This document shows positions 7,635 to 16,579 of a DNA stretch of 33,371 bases, in pieces; position 1 is the stretch's first letter; each line of letters opens with the position of its first letter. The stretch spans positions 1-33,371 of the forward strand of contig CAISYO010000097.1 in the NCBI GenBank assembly GCA_903889745.1. The letters run 5' to 3'. The notes beneath the pieces are model-generated. The model saw nothing but the letters and a program-made list of their open reading frames with translations. It ran no database searches and was not told the origin of the DNA. The translations under genes were made by a program, and so were the position numbers. Source of the stretch: an uncultured Bacteroidota bacterium (lineage in GTDB: Bacteria > Bacteroidota > Bacteroidia > Flavobacteriales > Flavobacteriaceae).

Positions 7635-7647
7635 CTACTTGAAAGAA

Positions 7648-8427
7648 ATGAAAACCGAATTAATGTCAGAACAGCATTCTATACACGCTTCCACAAACCA
7701 ACCCGTAACTGCTAATTGGTTTGAATCTTGGTTTGATACTCCTTATTACCATATTTTATACAAAGAGCGTAACGACGATGAGGCGGAGTTGTTAATGGAT
7801 AATTTAACCCAGTATTTGAATCTTCCGGAAGAAGCAAAAATATTAGACTTAGCTTGTGGTAAAGGCCGTCATGCAATTTATCTGAATTCGTTAGCGTATG
7901 ACGTTACCGGTGCTGATTTATCGGAAAATAGCATTGCCGAAGCCACTAAATTTGCCAATGAAAAACTGCATTTCAAAGTGCACGATATGCGTGAGCCTTT
8001 TGAAGAAAAATATGATGCTATTTTCAATTTATTTACTAGCTTTGGGTATTTTGATGATGATGCCGACAATTATAAAACATTAAAAGCCATTCACAATAGT
8101 TTGACCGAAACCGGATTTGCCGTACTTGATTTCATGAATGTGGATTATGTGTTGGAAAATTTGGTTCCCAATGAAGTAAAATCGGTGGATGGAATTGATT
8201 TTCATATCAAACGCTATGTAAAAGACGGCTATATTTTCAAAGAAATTAATTTTGAAGACCAAGGAAAAACCTTTCATTTTACCGAAAAAGTTCAGGCATT
8301 ACGCTTGGAAGATTTTGAACAAATGATGGAAAAAGCGGGTATATTTTTGTTGGATTTTTTTGGCGATTATAAATTGCGAAAATTTTACAAAAGTCAATCC
8401 GAACGTTTAATTATGATTTTTAAATAA
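7648..8427 (+). CDS. Class I SAM-dependent methyltransferase
   Basis: ILDLACGKGRHAIYLNSLAYDVTGADLSENSI; track ORF start 7639, ATG at 7648 equally plausible. Confidence 0.9.
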   Translation: MKTELMSEQHSIHASTNQPVTANWFESWFDTPYYHILYKERNDDEAELLMDNLTQYLNLPEEAKILDLACGKGRHAIYLNSLAYDVTGADLSENSIAEATKFANEKLHFKVHDMREPFEEKYDAIFNLFTSFGYFDDDADNYKTLKAIHNSLTETGFAVLDFMNVDYVLENLVPNEVKSVDGIDFHIKRYVKDGYIFKEINFEDQGKTFHFTEKVQALRLEDFEQMMEKAGIFLLDFFGDYKLRKFYKSQSERLIMIFK

Positions 8428-9161
8428 TGCACTATATCATTACTTTTTCGGCTGTAATTATTGGGTTTTTTATAGCGTTGTTTTTAAAACCGCAAAAGAA
8501 AAAAAACATCAAATTATTATTGGCGTTCAGTGGCGCTTTCTTGCTATCGTTGACCGTTTTACATTTACTTCCCGAATTATTTAGTGAAGGACATAATCCT
8601 ATTCACGAAGGCGAAGCTACACCTGCTTCATTACCTGTTGGCGTGTTCATCATGATTGGAATTTTGTTCCAAATCTTATTAGAATTTTTCTCTAAAGGAG
8701 CCGAACACGGTCATGTTCATGTTCATACTGACGCGCACAACGAATTACATCATATTCCGTGGTTGTTATTTATTAGCTTGTGTATTCATGCGTTACTGGA
8801 AGGTTTTCCAATTCATGAGAATCAAAATTTAGCCTACGGAATTGCAGTACATCATTTTCCAATTGCTATTATTTTAACTTTGTTTTTTGTGAATGCAAAA
8901 ATGAACAAATGGATGGTTTTTTCCTTTATGTTTGCCTTTGCACTGATGACACCACTAGGCACGTTATTAGCAGAACAAATGCATTTTGCACAACACTATT
9001 CTAAGGAAATTTCGGCAGTTGTCGTTGGGATTTTATTTCATATTTCGTCGACCATTATTTTTGAAAGCAACGAAGGACATAAATTCAATTTGGCTAAAAT
9101 TACCATGATTGTTTTTGGATTTGCATTAGCATATATAATTGAAATGGGACATTCGCATTAA
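8427..9161 (+). CDS. ZIP family metal transporter
   Basis: Hydrophobic, His-rich loop (HGHVHVHTDAHNELHH), CIHALLEGFPI and VHHFPIAIILTL motifs. Confidence 0.88.
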   Translation: MHYIITFSAVIIGFFIALFLKPQKKKNIKLLLAFSGAFLLSLTVLHLLPELFSEGHNPIHEGEATPASLPVGVFIMIGILFQILLEFFSKGAEHGHVHVHTDAHNELHHIPWLLFISLCIHALLEGFPIHENQNLAYGIAVHHFPIAIILTLFFVNAKMNKWMVFSFMFAFALMTPLGTLLAEQMHFAQHYSKEISAVVVGILFHISSTIIFESNEGHKFNLAKITMIVFGFALAYIIEMGHSH

Positions 9162-9197
9162 TTTACCAAACTATTTTCAACCAAAGCACTATTTGAA

Positions 9198-10016
9198 ATG
9201 AACTTTACCAAAACCACCGAACAATCTTCAAAATATGAACATTTAGAAAAAATGTCGGTTAGCGAATTGTTGGCTAATATCAACCATGAAGATAAAACAG
9301 TTCCTTTAGCCATTGAAAAAGCATTGCCTCAAATTGAAAAATTAGTGACCGAGGTAGTAAGTAAAATGAAACAAGGCGGTCGATTATTTTATATTGGAGC
9401 AGGAACTTCGGGCCGATTAGGTATTGTAGATGCTTCAGAATGTCCGCCAACTTTTGGTGTTCCATTTGATTTGGTTATTGGAATTATTGCTGGTGGCGAC
9501 ACCGCGATTAGAAAAGCAGTTGAATTTGCAGAAGACGACAAAGAACAAGCTTGGAAAGACTTACAAGCCTGGAATATTAATGAAAAGGATGTGGTTATAG
9601 GAATTGCAGCTTCAGGAACTACACCCTATGTTATTGGTGGATTAGAAAAGTGCAACCAACAAAATATTTGCACAGGAAGTATAAGTTGCAATGCCGAAAG
9701 TCCGTTATCAAAAACGGCAAAATTTCCAATTGATGTCGTTGTAGGTCCAGAGTTTGTAACCGGTAGTTCGCGCATGAAAGCAGGTACAGCACAGAAGTTA
9801 GTTTTGAACATGATTTCCACTTCAACCATGATTCAGTTAGGTAAAGTAAAAGGTAATAAGATGGTAGATATGCAACTGAGTAACAATAAATTAGTTGACC
9901 GAGGAACTCGTATGATTATGGATGAAATTTCAGTTACGTATGAAGAAGCCAACGAACTTTTAGCTAGCCACGGAAGTGTTAGAAATGCAGTAGATTTTTA
10001 TTTAAATTCGAAATAA
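9198..10016 (+). CDS. murQ: N-acetylmuramic acid 6-phosphate etherase
   Basis: GGRLFYIGAGTSGRLGIVDASECPPTFG, VTGSSRMKAGTAQKLVLNMIST. Confidence 0.96.
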   Translation: MNFTKTTEQSSKYEHLEKMSVSELLANINHEDKTVPLAIEKALPQIEKLVTEVVSKMKQGGRLFYIGAGTSGRLGIVDASECPPTFGVPFDLVIGIIAGGDTAIRKAVEFAEDDKEQAWKDLQAWNINEKDVVIGIAASGTTPYVIGGLEKCNQQNICTGSISCNAESPLSKTAKFPIDVVVGPEFVTGSSRMKAGTAQKLVLNMISTSTMIQLGKVKGNKMVDMQLSNNKLVDRGTRMIMDEISVTYEEANELLASHGSVRNAVDFYLNSK

Positions 10017-10247
10017 ATGGCAACAAACAAATCCATTCTTGCAAAAGGTATTAAATATTTAGCCGCAGCTTTACCCTTATTGTTTGTTGGACCTGTCGTA
10101 ATTACTAGCGCGTTTAAAAACGAGAAACATCCTTTGTATGTTTATGTATTAATATTAGGAATAATCATTGGTTTTGCCGCTATGTTTCTAATCTTTAAAG
10201 GCATTACTACTATTTTAAAAAGTTTATTCGATGGTGATAAAAATTAA
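10017..10247 (+). CDS. Small two-TM protein, probably DUF6095-like
   Basis: 76 aa, two hydrophobic segments, abuts murQ stop codon. Confidence 0.65.
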   Translation: MATNKSILAKGIKYLAAALPLLFVGPVVITSAFKNEKHPLYVYVLILGIIIGFAAMFLIFKGITTILKSLFDGDKN

Positions 10248-10251
10248 AATT

Positions 10252-10623
10252 ATGAAATCTATTGTTTTAGGATTATTTTTCTTACTCTTAACTTCGTGTT
10301 ACCAACAAGAGCGAAATTGTACCGATTTTAAAACGGGTAAATTCACTTCTGAAACTGAAATAGAAGGCAAAAAATTCACGAGTACTTTTGAAAGAAATGA
10401 TTCCATTCAAATCGAAATGTATGAAGGTAAAATAGATACTTTTAAAGTGCGTTGGACAAACGATTGTGAATATGTCATTCAAAATATTCATCCTAAAAAC
10501 AGAGCTGAGAAGAAACCGGTACAAATGAAAATTTTGACAACCAACTCAAAATCATACACTTTTGAATATTCATTTGTTGGTGATGCAAAAAAACAGCGCG
10601 GAACTGCAACAAAATTAAATTAA
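10252..10623 (+). CDS. Putative lipoprotein, conserved in flavobacteria
   Basis: MKSIVLGLFFLLLTSCYQQERNC: signal peptide with LTSC lipobox. Track ORF begins at 10231. Confidence 0.75.
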   Translation: MKSIVLGLFFLLLTSCYQQERNCTDFKTGKFTSETEIEGKKFTSTFERNDSIQIEMYEGKIDTFKVRWTNDCEYVIQNIHPKNRAEKKPVQMKILTTNSKSYTFEYSFVGDAKKQRGTATKLN

Positions 10624-10654
10624 TGAACGTATAATTAGTCAAAAAGCAAAAACA

Positions 10655-11425
10655 ATGGAAGTATTTTTAAACCCAGATGCATGGGTGGCGTTATTAACTT
10701 TAACTTTTTTAGAGATTATTTTAGGAATTGATAACATCATTTTTATCTCAATAGTAACTGGTAAATTACCCGAAGAAAAACGCAAAAAAGCTACTCAATT
10801 AGGTTTGTTTTTAGCAATGTTTATGCGTATAGCCTTACTGTTTGGAATCACTATTTTAATTGCCATGAAAGCACCTTGGTTTAGCTTTGATATTGGTTGG
10901 TTTTCAGCTGATATAACTGGTCAAGCCTTAATATTATTACTTGGTGGTTTGTTCTTAATTTATAAAAGTACTAAAGAAATTCATGAAAAAGTAGACCATA
11001 AAGGCGAAGAAGAAAAAAGTATGCAATCGAGTGCTGCTAAATCTTTTGGCAGTGTTATTATTCAAATTTTATTGATTGATTTGATCTTTTCAGTTGATAG
11101 TATTTTAACAGCCGTTGGAATGACTAACGGAATCGAAGGAGCTTTAGCCATAATGATTACTGCAGTAGTTATTTCTGTAGCTATTATGATGTTATTTGCT
11201 GTCCCTGTTGGCAATTTTGTCAATGCTAATCCTTCTATTCAAATTTTAGGATTAGCCTTTTTAATCCTAATCGGATTTATGTTAATTACCGAAAGTATGC
11301 ATTTATCGCATGCACAGTTAGCAGGTCAACATGTGGGCGCCGTTCCAAAAGGTTATTTGTATTTTGCGATTGCATTTTCATTAGCGGTAGAATTTATTAA
11401 TATGAAAATGCGTAAAAAGAAATAA
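10655..11425 (+). CDS. TerC family integral membrane protein
   Basis: LTFLEIILGIDNIIFISIVTGKLP, LIDLIFSVDSILTAVGMT. Confidence 0.93.
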   Translation: MEVFLNPDAWVALLTLTFLEIILGIDNIIFISIVTGKLPEEKRKKATQLGLFLAMFMRIALLFGITILIAMKAPWFSFDIGWFSADITGQALILLLGGLFLIYKSTKEIHEKVDHKGEEEKSMQSSAAKSFGSVIIQILLIDLIFSVDSILTAVGMTNGIEGALAIMITAVVISVAIMMLFAVPVGNFVNANPSIQILGLAFLILIGFMLITESMHLSHAQLAGQHVGAVPKGYLYFAIAFSLAVEFINMKMRKKK

Positions 11426-11429
11426 TAGT

Positions 11430-11480
11430 AGTAACGAATGGCTCGGGACATACTGGCGGTCCATTTTCCTGCTATACATT
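11430..11480 (-). repeat. Degenerate partial copy (inverted) of the intergenic element at 31443-31520
   Basis: Minus strand ATAGCAGGAAAATGGACCGCCAGTATGTCCCGAGCCATTCGTTACT aligns to ACAGCGGGAAAATGGATTACAAATAAATCCCGAGCCATTCGCTACT. Confidence 0.6.
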
Positions 11481-11485
11481 ACAAT

Positions 11486-11524
11486 AAAAAAGGGTCACTA
11501 CGAGTACGTCAGCAACCCTTTTTT
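11486..11524. terminator. Bidirectional terminator between terC and fhs
   Basis: AAAAAAGGGT ... ACCCTTTTTT. Confidence 0.75.
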
Positions 11525-11581
11525 ATTTTCATTACTATCAGGGTTAGTTAGTATTTGTATTGTTTATTTGCTTCAAAAAAA

Positions 11582-13255
11582 TTAAGACAATCCAGTAATT
11601 ACTCCGTAATTATCAATATCAATTCGTTCAGCATTAGGAACCGCTGGTAAACCAGGCATTCGCATTACCTCACCTAAAAGCGGCACAATAAATCCGGCTC
11701 CGCTAGCTATTTCAAATTCACGAACGGTAATGTCAAAATTCGTTGGTCTACCAATTAACTTCTCATTATCAGAAAAACTGGCTGGTGTTTTTGCCATACA
11801 AACCGAAAAATGACTAAAACCTAAATCGTTGATCATTTTTAATTGGGCTTTAGATTTTGGAGAAAACTCTACTTCATTCGCTCCATATATGTTCTTAGCT
11901 ACAGTATTTATCTTATATTCAATACTATCTGAAGGTTGATACAACGGTTTGTAATTTGCCGTTCCTTTTTCAATTTCGGCAACTACTTTTTGCGCTACTT
12001 CTGCAGAACCTTTTCCACCATGAATAAAAGCCGTACTTACAATAGCTGTAACTCCTTTAGTGGTACACAATTCTTTTAACTTGTCATATTCTGCTTGGGT
12101 ATCATCTGGGAAAGCATTAATACAAACTACAGGATTCAATCCAAATTGTTGCATATTTTCGATGTGCTTTTCTAAATTACAAAAGCCTTTTTCAATAGCG
12201 CTTACGTTTTCGGTTTTGAAATCTTCCGCCGCTAATCCTGCGTGGTGTTTTATAGCTCTAATTGTTGCTACTAACACAACTGCATCAGGTTTTAAACCAC
12301 TTTGTTCGCATTTAATGTGCAGAAACTTCTCAGCGCCTAAATCAGCACCAAAACCTGCTTCTGTCACCACATAATCAACAAGAGATAATCCCATTTTAGT
12401 TGCAATTGCTGTATTTGTCCCTTGAGCAATACTGGCAAATGGTCCACCATGTAAAATAGCTGGATTTCCGTCGATGGTTTGAACTAAATTGGGTTTAATA
12501 GCATCTTTCAATAACGTTGCCATTGCTCCTACTACATTTAAATCGCGAGCAAAAATGGCTTTTCCTTCCAATGTTTTACCAACGAATATATTTCCTAATC
12601 GGAATTTTAAATCTGCTAAATCTTTTGCCAAACATAAAATCGCCATCACTTCTGATGCTGGCGTTATGTTGAAGCCGTCTTCACGCATGGTTCCATTTGC
12701 TTTAGCGCCAACTCCTATGATAATTTGGCGCAACGAACGATCGTTCATATCCATTACCCGTTTCCAAGCAATAGATTTTGGATCTAGATTTAAGGAATAT
12801 TTGGTGTTTTGTAAATTATTATCAATCACCGCCGAAAGTAAGTTATTCGCCTTTTCAATTGCCGAAAAATCGCCTGTGAAATGCAAATTGATATCTTCCA
12901 TTGGCAACACTTGCACATAACCACCACCAGCTGCTCCACCTTTTAAACCAAAAACAGGCCCCAATGAAGGCTCGCGTAAAACCGCATTCGCTTTTTTACC
13001 AATATAATTCAAACCATCCGTCAAACCGATAGACATGGTGGTTTTTCCTTCCCCATATTTAGTAGGCGACATAGCTGAAACTAAAATTAGTTTTCCTTTA
13101 GGATGTTCTTGTTGCAAATGAAGTGGTAATTTAGCTTTATACTTACCGTAATATTCTAAATCGTCTTCTTTAATATTTATTTTTTTGGCAATTTCTTTGA
13201 TATGAGACATCGTTGCATTTTGTGCAATTTCAATATCTGATGGAAATGTAGGCAT
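11582..13255 (-). CDS. fhs: Formate--tetrahydrofolate ligase
   Basis: 557 aa; TKYGEGKTTMSIGLTDGLNYIGKKANAVLREPSLGPVFGLKGGAAGGGYVQVLPMEDINLHFTGD. Confidence 0.97.
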   Translation of the reverse strand: MPTFPSDIEIAQNATMSHIKEIAKKINIKEDDLEYYGKYKAKLPLHLQQEHPKGKLILVSAMSPTKYGEGKTTMSIGLTDGLNYIGKKANAVLREPSLGPVFGLKGGAAGGGYVQVLPMEDINLHFTGDFSAIEKANNLLSAVIDNNLQNTKYSLNLDPKSIAWKRVMDMNDRSLRQIIIGVGAKANGTMREDGFNITPASEVMAILCLAKDLADLKFRLGNIFVGKTLEGKAIFARDLNVVGAMATLLKDAIKPNLVQTIDGNPAILHGGPFASIAQGTNTAIATKMGLSLVDYVVTEAGFGADLGAEKFLHIKCEQSGLKPDAVVLVATIRAIKHHAGLAAEDFKTENVSAIEKGFCNLEKHIENMQQFGLNPVVCINAFPDDTQAEYDKLKELCTTKGVTAIVSTAFIHGGKGSAEVAQKVVAEIEKGTANYKPLYQPSDSIEYKINTVAKNIYGANEVEFSPKSKAQLKMINDLGFSHFSVCMAKTPASFSDNEKLIGRPTNFDITVREFEIASGAGFIVPLLGEVMRMPGLPAVPNAERIDIDNYGVITGLS

Positions 13256-13302
13256 GTTATTGTGTTTTAATTTAGGGTAAAAGTTGTGATTGTGATAGTA
13301 AA

Positions 13303-13336
13303 AAAGACCTTCATGGTTATAGAAACCTTGCAGGCC
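13303..13336 (-). terminator. Probable terminator of parC built on an imperfect ACCTGCAAGGTT-type palindrome
   Basis: Minus strand GGCCTGCAAGGTTtctaTAACCATGAAGGTC followed by TTTTTT. Confidence 0.55.
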
Positions 13337-13342
13337 AAAAAT

Positions 13343-16051
13343 TTATTCTAACGACAATGTGATTTGTCCGTCTTCATCTAATTCAGTTTGAATATCGTCT
13401 GAAAGATTACTTTCATCTGAAACTTCCATTTCTTCAGGAACTATTTCTTCCGGTTCTTCATACGGTAATGATTCTAATAAATTGATTTGTTTCAATTTAT
13501 CTGCGGTCAATTGATTACCTAAAGCTTTAATTCCTTTAACAGCTATAAATTGCTCTAAATCAATTGTTTGATTTTCTTTTTGAATTCCTTTTACTTTGGT
13601 AAAAATTACCTCAGCAACCGGACGCCAATCTGTTGAAACGATTTCTAATTGTGATTTCTCATGTTCAGTGATGAAGATTTCTTCTTTGTTTTCATTTTCA
13701 ACTAAGAAACGTTTCACAAAATAACGGTCTTTTTCGCCACAATAATAAATACATGAAACCGGCTTATTTGGATTCCATTTTTCCAACACTATCATATCTT
13801 CTTCGAAATGCGTTGTCAATTCTGGAATAATGGTTTTTAGTTTTCCCGATTGATTCACAATCAGCAAACGATCATTTGGGCGGAATTCACCCAACAATTC
13901 CCCTCTTCCATCTACATTCAAGCGTTGTACTGTGTCATCAAACCAAACTTTTCGTGGACGCAACGTTGAAATTCCTTTCTCTTTAAGCTCTATTTTTTTG
14001 ATTGGATATTTGGTCACGGTATTGCCTCGTGAAGCCCTTCCTTTGATAGCAATATCAGTGAAATCAACATCCCATTTTAGTTTTTTCACGCTACCTACTT
14101 GACGTAATAAAATCGTTACTACTTCGGCTTCACCATTTGGATTGGCAGAAAAATACAGTACCATGGAACCTTTATTTTCTTGTGTTAAATCGTAAAATTT
14201 ATCACGAGTAACACCCGAAACATTGAAGCGTTTTATAAAAGTAGAACCGTTATTACCATCACGATACATCATGTTGTAAATTGTTCTTTTGTCGTTTTTA
14301 TCAAAAACAGCAATATGAATAATGTCTTTTCCAACGAATTTTTTGTCATCCACTTTTGCTACCATCATTTTTCCATCGCGAAGGAAAACAATTACATCAT
14401 CAATATCTGAACAATCAGCTACATATTCGTCTTTCTTTAAACCCGTTCCAAAGAACCCTTCTTCCCGATTTACATATAATTTTGTATTTCTTAAAACTAC
14501 TTTTGTAGCCTCAATAGTATCAAAACTTCTTAATTCTGTTTGACGCTCGCGCCCAATTCCATATTTATCTTTTAATCTTTGAAAGAAATCTATCGTGTAC
14601 TCAATAATAAGGTCCAAATGGTATTTCACTTGTTCCATTTCGGCTTCCAATTTCGAAATTGCATCATCCGCTTTATCCGAGTCGAAACGCGTAATACGAA
14701 TCATTGGAATTTGTGTCAATTTTTGCAAATCATCGTCATTAATCTCCCTAACAAATGATTTTAAAAACGGCTCAAATCGGTCATACATATATTTATACAA
14801 CGATTCTCTATCGGAATACAATTTGAAGTCGATATACATTTCTTCACGAATGAAAATCTTTTCTAAAGTTGAGAAATGCCATTTATTTTCTAATTCGTCT
14901 AACTGAATTTCCAGTTCACGTTTGAGCAAATCAACCGTTCTATTGGTCGAAATTTTCAACATATCTGAAACACCGATAAACAAAGGCTTATGATTTTCAA
15001 TTACACAACCTAGAGGCGCAACCGAAGTTTCACAAGCGGTAAACGCATACAACGCATCAATGGTTTTATCAGGAGAAACGCCCGGCGGAAGATGAATTAA
15101 AATTTCAACCTCAGCAGCCGTATTGTCTTCGATTTTCTTGATTTTGATTTTCCCTTTTTCGTTGGCTTTCAAAATACTATCAATCAAGGTTGATGTATTG
15201 GTTGAAAACGGAATTTGGGTTATCACCAACGTTTGTTTGTCTAATTGACCAATTTTTGCACGCACACGCACACGACCACCGCGTAATCCATCATTGTAAT
15301 TGGAAACATCTGCAATACCTGCGGTTGGGAAATCAGGAAATAAGGTAAAAGGTTTCCCTTTTAATATTTTGATAGATGAATCTATTAATTCATTAAAGTT
15401 GTGCGGTAACACTTTTGTCGATAAACCTACGGCAATACCTTCGGCACCTTGCGCCAACAGCAAAGGAAACTTTACTGGAAGATTAATTGGTTCCGCACGA
15501 CGACCATCATAGGACATTCCCCATTCAGTAATTTTTGGAGAATACAACACATCGTGACCAAATTTTGAAATTCGGGCTTCAATGTAACGGGAAGCAGCAG
15601 CACTATCTCCTGTTAAGATATTCCCCCAGTTTCCTTGCATGTCGATAATTAGGTCTTTTTGCCCAATTTGCACCATAGCATCACCAATACTCGCATCTCC
15701 GTGAGGATGATATTGCATGGTGTGACCCACGATATTCGCCACTTTATTGTAACGACCATCATCTAACTCTTTCATAGAGTGCATAATACGACGTTGCACC
15801 GGTTTAAAACCATCTTCAATCGCAGGAACTGCTCGTTCTAGAATTACATACGAAGCGTAGTCCAAAAACCAATCTTTGTACATTCCTGTAACTTTGGTAA
15901 TGGTGTCTTCTGGGTTTTCGTTGTTTTCGTAAAAATGATGTCCTGTAGAAACACGAATATCGTCAAAACCTTCCTCGTTAGTAGATTGGTCTTGGTTATC
16001 GAAATTTTCGTCTTCGTTTGGAATGATGTTATCTTCTTCTTCGTCTTTCAT
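13343..16051 (-). CDS. parC: DNA gyrase/topoisomerase IV subunit A (ParC-type)
   Basis: 902 aa; YASYVILERAVPAIEDGFKPVQRRIMHSM, PHGDASIGDAMVQIGQ, SRYIEARISKFG (catalytic Tyr). Confidence 0.92.
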   Translation of the reverse strand: MKDEEEDNIIPNEDENFDNQDQSTNEEGFDDIRVSTGHHFYENNENPEDTITKVTGMYKDWFLDYASYVILERAVPAIEDGFKPVQRRIMHSMKELDDGRYNKVANIVGHTMQYHPHGDASIGDAMVQIGQKDLIIDMQGNWGNILTGDSAAASRYIEARISKFGHDVLYSPKITEWGMSYDGRRAEPINLPVKFPLLLAQGAEGIAVGLSTKVLPHNFNELIDSSIKILKGKPFTLFPDFPTAGIADVSNYNDGLRGGRVRVRAKIGQLDKQTLVITQIPFSTNTSTLIDSILKANEKGKIKIKKIEDNTAAEVEILIHLPPGVSPDKTIDALYAFTACETSVAPLGCVIENHKPLFIGVSDMLKISTNRTVDLLKRELEIQLDELENKWHFSTLEKIFIREEMYIDFKLYSDRESLYKYMYDRFEPFLKSFVREINDDDLQKLTQIPMIRITRFDSDKADDAISKLEAEMEQVKYHLDLIIEYTIDFFQRLKDKYGIGRERQTELRSFDTIEATKVVLRNTKLYVNREEGFFGTGLKKDEYVADCSDIDDVIVFLRDGKMMVAKVDDKKFVGKDIIHIAVFDKNDKRTIYNMMYRDGNNGSTFIKRFNVSGVTRDKFYDLTQENKGSMVLYFSANPNGEAEVVTILLRQVGSVKKLKWDVDFTDIAIKGRASRGNTVTKYPIKKIELKEKGISTLRPRKVWFDDTVQRLNVDGRGELLGEFRPNDRLLIVNQSGKLKTIIPELTTHFEEDMIVLEKWNPNKPVSCIYYCGEKDRYFVKRFLVENENKEEIFITEHEKSQLEIVSTDWRPVAEVIFTKVKGIQKENQTIDLEQFIAVKGIKALGNQLTADKLKQINLLESLPYEEPEEIVPEEMEVSDESNLSDDIQTELDEDGQITLSLE

Positions 16052-16102
16052 ATCTTTGTAGCACTATGTTACTCAAAGTTTTACACTAAGTTTCACAATG
16101 TT
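16052..16102 (-). repeat. ACTTTGTG-type repeat, copy D, directly upstream of parC ATG
   Basis: Minus strand TAACATTGTGAAACTTAGTGTAAAACTTTGAGTAACATAGTGCTACAAAGAT-ATG; 39/50 ungapped matches to 16475-16527. Confidence 0.8.
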
Positions 16103-16474
16103 ATAATATTAATCTTTTAATTCCGTCTTTTAATGATTTTTTATAAAAATTTAAAAGTAAACCTAATCTACATTCCGAAAGTCTCATATAAGTTAAACAT
16201 TGTGCTGTATGCTCTAATGTAAACTCTTCAACGACTTTCAATTCAACAATAATCTTATTATTTACAAGTATATCAACTCTGTAGCCTCAATCCATTTAAT
16301 ATCTTCATAAACAACTGGAAATGCTTTCTGTTGTTTAACTTCTAAACCGCACTTCGTTAATTCATAGGCTAAACATTCTCTATACACTTTTTCCAACAAT
16401 CCTGAACCTAACTTTGTATGAACTTTGTAAGCACAATCCAAAATGATTCGGCTAATTTCATTTTCTTCAGTCAT
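16101..16474 (-). pseudogene. GxxExxY-family protein gene, disrupted by a single-nucleotide frameshift
   Basis: Frame 1: MTEENEISRIILDCAYKVHTKLGSGLLEKVYRECLAYELTKCGLEVKQQKAFPVVYEDIKWIE, then off-frame stop. The next frame continues GYRVDILVNNKIIVELKVVEEFTLEHTAQCLTYMRLSECRLGLLLNFYKKSLKDGIKRLIL*. Shift near 16285-16291. Confidence 0.88.
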
Positions 16475-16527
16475 ATTTTTTGTATCACAATATTACACTA
16501 AGTTATTCACTATGTTTCGCAATGTTT
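16475..16527 (-). repeat. ACTTTGTG-type repeat, copy U, directly upstream of GxxExxY ATG
   Basis: Minus strand AAACATTGCGAAACATAGTGAATAACTTAGTGTAATATTGTGATACAAAAAAT-ATG. Confidence 0.8.
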
Positions 16528-16532
16528 AATAA

Positions 16533-16579
16533 ATCTTGGTGTGACTTTGTGTTAAACTTTGAGAAACTTTGTGCTACCA
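16533..16579 (+). repeat. ACTTTGTG-type repeat, inverted copy I, adjacent to parE stop
   Basis: Plus strand CTTTGTGTTAAACTTTGAGAAACTTTGTGCTACC aligns with copy D CTTAGTGTAAAACTTTGAGTAACATAGTGCTACA (28/34). Confidence 0.75.

Noticed and set aside
12060-12920. Plus-strand ORFs within fhs and similar shadows in parC, parE, ychF and valS
   Set aside because: Fully antisense to strongly conserved genes, with compositions typical of reverse-frame translation.
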